A stretch of 64,000 nt of DNA from Candidatus Thermodiscus eudorianus (GTDB taxonomy: Archaea > Thermoproteota > Thermoprotei_A > Sulfolobales > Acidilobaceae): NCBI GenBank assembly GCA_015521085.1, contig WAOW01000005.1, positions 310,001 through 374,000 of the forward strand, read 5' to 3'. Below, one piece after another: positions 60,693 through 64,000 of this stretch. Within the stretch, counting starts at the first letter, position 1. Each line of letters opens with the position of its first letter. Under the pieces are notes generated by a model that was not told where the DNA came from, did no database searches, and was given only the letters and a program-made list of their open reading frames with translations. Position numbers and translations under genes: made by a program.

Positions 60693-60825
60693 CATACCAT
60701 TAAGGGTCCCTCCTGGGAGGGTAATATCGTCACTACCGGTGTTACCCCCATATGTCTCCTGGTATTATGTCCTGGTCGGGCCTTTACAAGCCACGCGCAC
60801 TATATAGTGGTTGGGTGTGTGGTAG

Positions 60826-61074
60826 ATGGCTCTACACGACCTCGCAGCGGTGATAGACTCACTCAGGCACGCGATCAGCTTCAGCGCTGGGAACATAGGG
60901 TATTACCTGGCGGCGGCGGGCCTCGCCATACTGGTCGTAGCGGGCCTGTTTATAGGAGGAATGCTGGTCTACAGGGGGCTCAAGAACATATCATACATGG
61001 AGACGGGGGAGTTCGCCAAGTTCCTACTCGCGTCCGCGATCGTGTTGATAGTCCTGGGAGCTATCTGGCCATAG
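60826..61074 (+). CDS. Small two-helix membrane protein next to atpD
   Basis: This is an 82-residue protein with two helices (about 25-46 and 63-80). It converges on atpD and overlaps its end by 14 bases. A proteolipid (K) subunit was considered because of the neighbour, but the glycine-rich helices and the membrane carboxylate of that family are absent. Function unknown. Confidence 0.55.
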   Translation: MALHDLAAVIDSLRHAISFSAGNIGYYLAAAGLAILVVAGLFIGGMLVYRGLKNISYMETGEFAKFLLASAIVLIVLGAIWP

Positions 61075-61711
61075 CCTCTGCCTCCCTCTCCTCAAGCTTT
61101 CTCTTCAACATCTTCAGCCTGACGAAGTCCTCCCTCATACGCTCGTCGAGCACGCTCTTGATGAACTTTATAGCTGACTGGTAGCTGGGCAGGATCACGT
61201 AGTCCATGGCGTTCACCAGCCTCTGCGTCTCCCTCAGCTCGTCTATGAGGCGGCGGAGCATCTCCTCGTACTCGGCTAGCTTTAGGATTGAGGGGAGGAG
61301 CCTGGCCAGCATGTTCCTACTCTCCCTCAGCCTCGGGCTCGCGTCAAGCGGGTACGGGTTACCCGGTATGGTCTCCTCCACCACCTGGAAGGTAGGGGTT
61401 TTCACGGCGAAGAGCACCCTCGTGCCGACCCTGACCCTGGTGCTAGGCGGTATGGCCATCGTATAACTCCTGGCCCTAGCCTCCCCCTCCTCCGCGAGGC
61501 CCTGATAGTAGTATGCGAAGAGCTTGTATATGTCCCTGAAAACCTCGTTCTGATACTTGTTATACTCCTCCCCCGCGCTCTTGATGTAGTGTAGGAGGAC
61601 CTCCCTCTTCTCCTCCATCACGCCACGGATCTTCCTAAGCATCTTCTCCTCTCTCCTGAGGCGTATCAGGTTTATCTTCGTCGGCAGCACCTTCCTCGGA
61701 TCAATCGCCAA
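61061..61711 (-). CDS. atpD: A-type ATP synthase subunit D
   Basis: This is a 216-residue protein with long antiparallel helices forming the central stalk. The N-terminal [20 protein letters not shown] and C-terminal [20 protein letters not shown] are the family's conserved ends. It couples catalysis in A3B3 to the rotor. In many archaea it lies directly after atpB, but here it is about 59 kb away, on the opposite strand and without other ATPase genes beside it. Confidence 0.92.
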   Translation of the reverse strand: MAIDPRKVLPTKINLIRLRREEKMLRKIRGVMEEKREVLLHYIKSAGEEYNKYQNEVFRDIYKLFAYYYQGLAEEGEARARSYTMAIPPSTRVRVGTRVLFAVKTPTFQVVEETIPGNPYPLDASPRLRESRNMLARLLPSILKLAEYEEMLRRLIDELRETQRLVNAMDYVILPSYQSAIKFIKSVLDERMREDFVRLKMLKRKLEEREAEAMAR

Positions 61712-61822
61712 CAGCCTACCCCTCTCCCCAGTCCACAGCCACTAGTACACCACACCATAATATTACAGTTTCGACAAGAGCGTCCGCAAAGACCCGCTTA
61801 GGATTAAAAAGAAAGTAGTGGT

Positions 61823-64000
61823 CTACGGCCGTTTTCTGCGTGTATAGGCTACTAATAGGGTGGCGATGGCCAGCAGGGCTGCTAGGGGCGTGTAGCCCGG
61901 CTCTGGGACTGGTGTTGGATTAACCAACACGTTTACGGAGTCTGTCTTGGTGTTTCCCGCAGGATCGGCTGCGACCGCCTGTATGGTATAGCTCCCCGGC
62001 GGTTCCCTGGTCGTGTTCCAGTCGTAGGTGTATGGTCCTGGGCCCGTCTGGTTCGACACCAGGGTCCCGTTGATGTATATGGCCACCCAGGCTATCCCGT
62101 TGGCGTCGCTCGCGTCAACAGTTATCGTAACGGTCCCGGCAACCTGGTCCCCATCGCTTGGCTCTGTTATCGATACGCTTGGCCTCGTGTTGTCGAACTT
62201 GTAGATCCTCCACTCGCTGGCCCTGTTCCCGGCGGTGTCATTCGCTATGATCGTGATGTTGTAGGTGCCATCCGCGTAGTCGGTTGTCGCCACGGTTATC
62301 GTGTGGGTCCCCGAGGACAACGCGCCCTGCTCTATCAAGGTACCATTCAAGTAGACCATGTAGCTATCCGGGTGAACCTCCGACGCGGTGAACCCCAGGC
62401 TGAGATCCCCAGAGACCACCGAGTTATTCGCTGGCCCCGTAACCGTTAGCGCGGGAGCCGTATTGTCCACTGTGAGCGTTATCGAGTCGGAATCATAGTT
62501 GCCGTCCAGGTCCCAGGCCTCCAGGGTTAGAGTATGGCTTCCATCCGCTACCCGTGAGGAGTCCCAGGAGACCGTGAAGTAGCCTGTCGTGTAGCCACTC
62601 CATATACTCGTGCCGTCGACTTTGAGCGTCCAATTCTTGAGGTTGTCATCGTAGACATAAACGCGCACATCGACTCGGCCACTTACAAGAGCACCATTCT
62701 CGGGCTCTAGTATACGGGCAGAGGGATGATAGTTCTTCACATTAATCCCAATAACCCTCTCCGCCCTATTACCGGCCCAGTCAAGGGCTACAACCCTCAA
62801 GTTATAGTATCCGTCTGGGAACTTGGAGGTATCAACACCAACCGTGCCCGCCGGGGGATAGGCTACACCGGCTATTGAATCGTTCAAGAACACCATAACC
62901 ACCATGACCCCGTAGTCGTCGCTGTAAGTGAAGTTGACATCTATCAAGCCGCGGACGTCAACACCATCACTTGGAGCAGTCACGTTGATGGCTGGCGGGG
63001 TAGAGTCGCTAGGAGGCGCCCCTAGGTAGGGCGAGTACGTTAAGCTCCCAATCCCAGAGGAATAGTAGATCTCCTCGGGATCCGTGGCATCGGCTCCTAG
63101 GGTCGTCACGTTAGGCCCATCGGAGCCGCCCCAGTAGTTATCCGTGACATTCGCCGTCCCGCCTCTAACCGTTAATCCATACCCCGGGTTCCTCGATACC
63201 ACCGACTCATGTACTGTGAGGGTCCCTCCGGTTATACGGAGGGGCTCGCCTCCTATACCTGTAGCGTTCAGCCCCGCTATCCTAAGGTTCCCACCGTTAG
63301 CCTGGAACACCGCCCAGCCGCTAACTGGGTCAGTATTTGTCCATGTCGTCTCGTCGAGGATGGGTGAGATCACGTTGGTTGTCCCCGAGCGAACGTCTAA
63401 GATTGTGTCTTTTGTGTGCGTTATTCTTGGCTGGTCGAATACCGTGTCGCTGCTCCATATTGTAAATAATGCTCCAGCGCCTCTGTCGCTAGTCGATATA
63501 TTCATTTCTCTGGCGTAGAATACGTGTGTGTCCACCAGGTAGATTCCCCTGGTGTCGATGAATTCTACCCTGCTGAGCGTCAATGAGTAGATGCTTCTGA
63601 GGTCGAAGGCATAGTTTGTTATTATGGTTCCCGGCTGTGGCGAGTGGACGGATACATTCTTCATTAGCACCCTGTTCCCGTCATCGATATCCAGGACGTT
63701 GTATACAGTGGTGTTTATCTCTGTATCTCTGATCTCAAGCTGATCTATAAACGCCAAATAAAAGTTGTTTAGCGTTGGGTTGGTGCCATTTATCGTTATT
63801 ATAGAGTTTGATATGTATAGTCTGGGCAGCGAGCTGGTTCTCGACGAGTAGAGGAACCTGTATGCACTGCCAGTTATGTTGGCCCCGTTGAAGACAAGCG
63901 TTGAATGGTCCTCGTTATCGCTTGAGCTTGATAGGTATATCACGGTGACGTACTGCGAGTTCGACTCTATGCGCGAGTTGACGAATTCTATGTGGGAGTC
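61823..64000 (-). CDS. Beta-helix surface protein with Ig-like domains and VPEP tail (partial)
   Basis: The frame stays open to the right edge, so the N-terminus is outside the window; at least 725 residues are present. After beta-helix repeats ending DNYWGGSDGPN come four Ig-like domains with the same openings as the 1601-residue protein (YSDDYGVM, YVYDDN, MVYLNGTLIEQG, VTITVDASDA), then PTPVPEPGYTPLAALLAIAT and a YTRRKRP tail. It is a clear paralogue, so the organism has a family of such exported, probably glycosylated proteins. Palindrome copy at 63218. Confidence 0.87.
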   Translation of the reverse strand, partial: DSHIEFVNSRIESNSQYVTVIYLSSSSDNEDHSTLVFNGANITGSAYRFLYSSRTSSLPRLYISNSIITINGTNPTLNNFYLAFIDQLEIRDTEINTTVYNVLDIDDGNRVLMKNVSVHSPQPGTIITNYAFDLRSIYSLTLSRVEFIDTRGIYLVDTHVFYAREMNISTSDRGAGALFTIWSSDTVFDQPRITHTKDTILDVRSGTTNVISPILDETTWTNTDPVSGWAVFQANGGNLRIAGLNATGIGGEPLRITGGTLTVHESVVSRNPGYGLTVRGGTANVTDNYWGGSDGPNVTTLGADATDPEEIYYSSGIGSLTYSPYLGAPPSDSTPPAINVTAPSDGVDVRGLIDVNFTYSDDYGVMVVMVFLNDSIAGVAYPPAGTVGVDTSKFPDGYYNLRVVALDWAGNRAERVIGINVKNYHPSARILEPENGALVSGRVDVRVYVYDDNLKNWTLKVDGTSIWSGYTTGYFTVSWDSSRVADGSHTLTLEAWDLDGNYDSDSITLTVDNTAPALTVTGPANNSVVSGDLSLGFTASEVHPDSYMVYLNGTLIEQGALSSGTHTITVATTDYADGTYNITIIANDTAGNRASEWRIYKFDNTRPSVSITEPSDGDQVAGTVTITVDASDANGIAWVAIYINGTLVSNQTGPGPYTYDWNTTREPPGSYTIQAVAADPAGNTKTDSVNVLVNPTPVPEPGYTPLAALLAIATLLVAYTRRKRP
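63218..63228. repeat. GAGGGWCCCTC palindrome (T centre), in CDS
   Basis: Exact copy in the partial surface-protein gene, Gly-Gly-Thr-Leu frame on the minus strand. Confidence 0.9.

Larger units (their letters stand above)
60550..60825. repeat. Intergenic cluster of GAGGGWCCCTC palindromes
   Basis: Three exact copies (60567, 60621, 60682) and one near copy (60702-60712) lie in 146 bases, the densest cluster in the window, between divergently transcribed genes (59869-60549 minus, 60826 plus). Additional G/C runs such as GGGGACCCCCC surround them. Confidence 0.85.

Noticed and set aside
60826-61074. Proteolipid (K) subunit of the ATP synthase
   Set aside because: It sits beside atpD and has two helices, but lacks the glycine-rich helices and the essential membrane carboxylate.
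1-64000. CRISPR array or cas genes
   Set aside because: No set of regularly spaced direct repeats of 24-37 bases was seen, and no Cas protein motifs occur in any open frame.

Overview
The window looks like the chromosome of a hyperthermophilic crenarchaeon, most likely of the Desulfurococcales/Pyrodictiaceae type. This is inferred from gene content and style and no database was searched. The evidence is an A-type ATP synthase, AGG/ATA-rich codon usage, frequent GTG and TTG starts, TATA boxes about 27 bases before near-leaderless starts, tRNA genes with encoded CCA, a PaREP1-family remnant and PIN-domain toxin modules. Coding is dense, with several ATGA/GTGA-type gene overlaps.

Layout. 1-9.3 kb: the end of atpA, then atpB, a tRNA thiolase with its ubiquitin-like sulfur carrier, a membrane thioredoxin, an HD hydrolase, a CPBP protease, a K+ channel and a zinc peptidase. 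9.36-12.36 kb: tRNA-Thr carrying a 2.9-kb integrated element bounded by a 16-bp duplication of the tRNA 3' half, followed by a broken PaREP1 gene. 13.2-16.4 kb: nitrilase, nitroreductase and three coupled small membrane proteins. 16.5-24.9 kb: a cytochrome c maturation locus (ccmB, A, E, C, F and a thioredoxin-CcdA fusion) divergent from an octaheme cytochrome c. 25-36.7 kb: a secreted protein, an AMP-ligase, and a Liv-type ABC importer interleaved with an acyl-CoA synthetase, then an MFS permease. 37-49 kb: a STAND-type regulator, a membrane/HTH pair, a 1601-residue beta-helix surface protein, and a GMC oxidoreductase operon. 48.7-54.9 kb: HAD phosphatase, DUF5131 radical SAM protein, nucleotidyltransferase pair, AbrB/PIN module, then aspartokinase and aspartate-semialdehyde dehydrogenase. 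55-60 kb: an AT-rich accessory stretch with a possible nuclease, decayed genes, tRNA-His and a VapBC pair. 60.8-64 kb: atpD, and a second beta-helix surface protein running off the edge.

How the genes fit together. The maturation locus supplies heme attachment for the multiheme cytochrome, pointing to extracytoplasmic anaerobic respiration that feeds the A-type ATP synthase. The Liv importer plus two acyl-CoA synthetase-like enzymes suggests uptake and CoA activation of an organic acid. Three exported proteins share a C-terminal VPEP/VPES, membrane helix, basic tail, as if handled by one sorting enzyme that is not encoded here.

The most striking unexplained signal is an 11-bp palindrome, GAGGGWCCCTC. 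It occurs exactly 17 times in 64 kb (about 0.03-0.05 expected by chance), both between and inside genes and in all three reading frames, with several further near matches. It behaves like a highly iterated palindrome selected at the DNA level.
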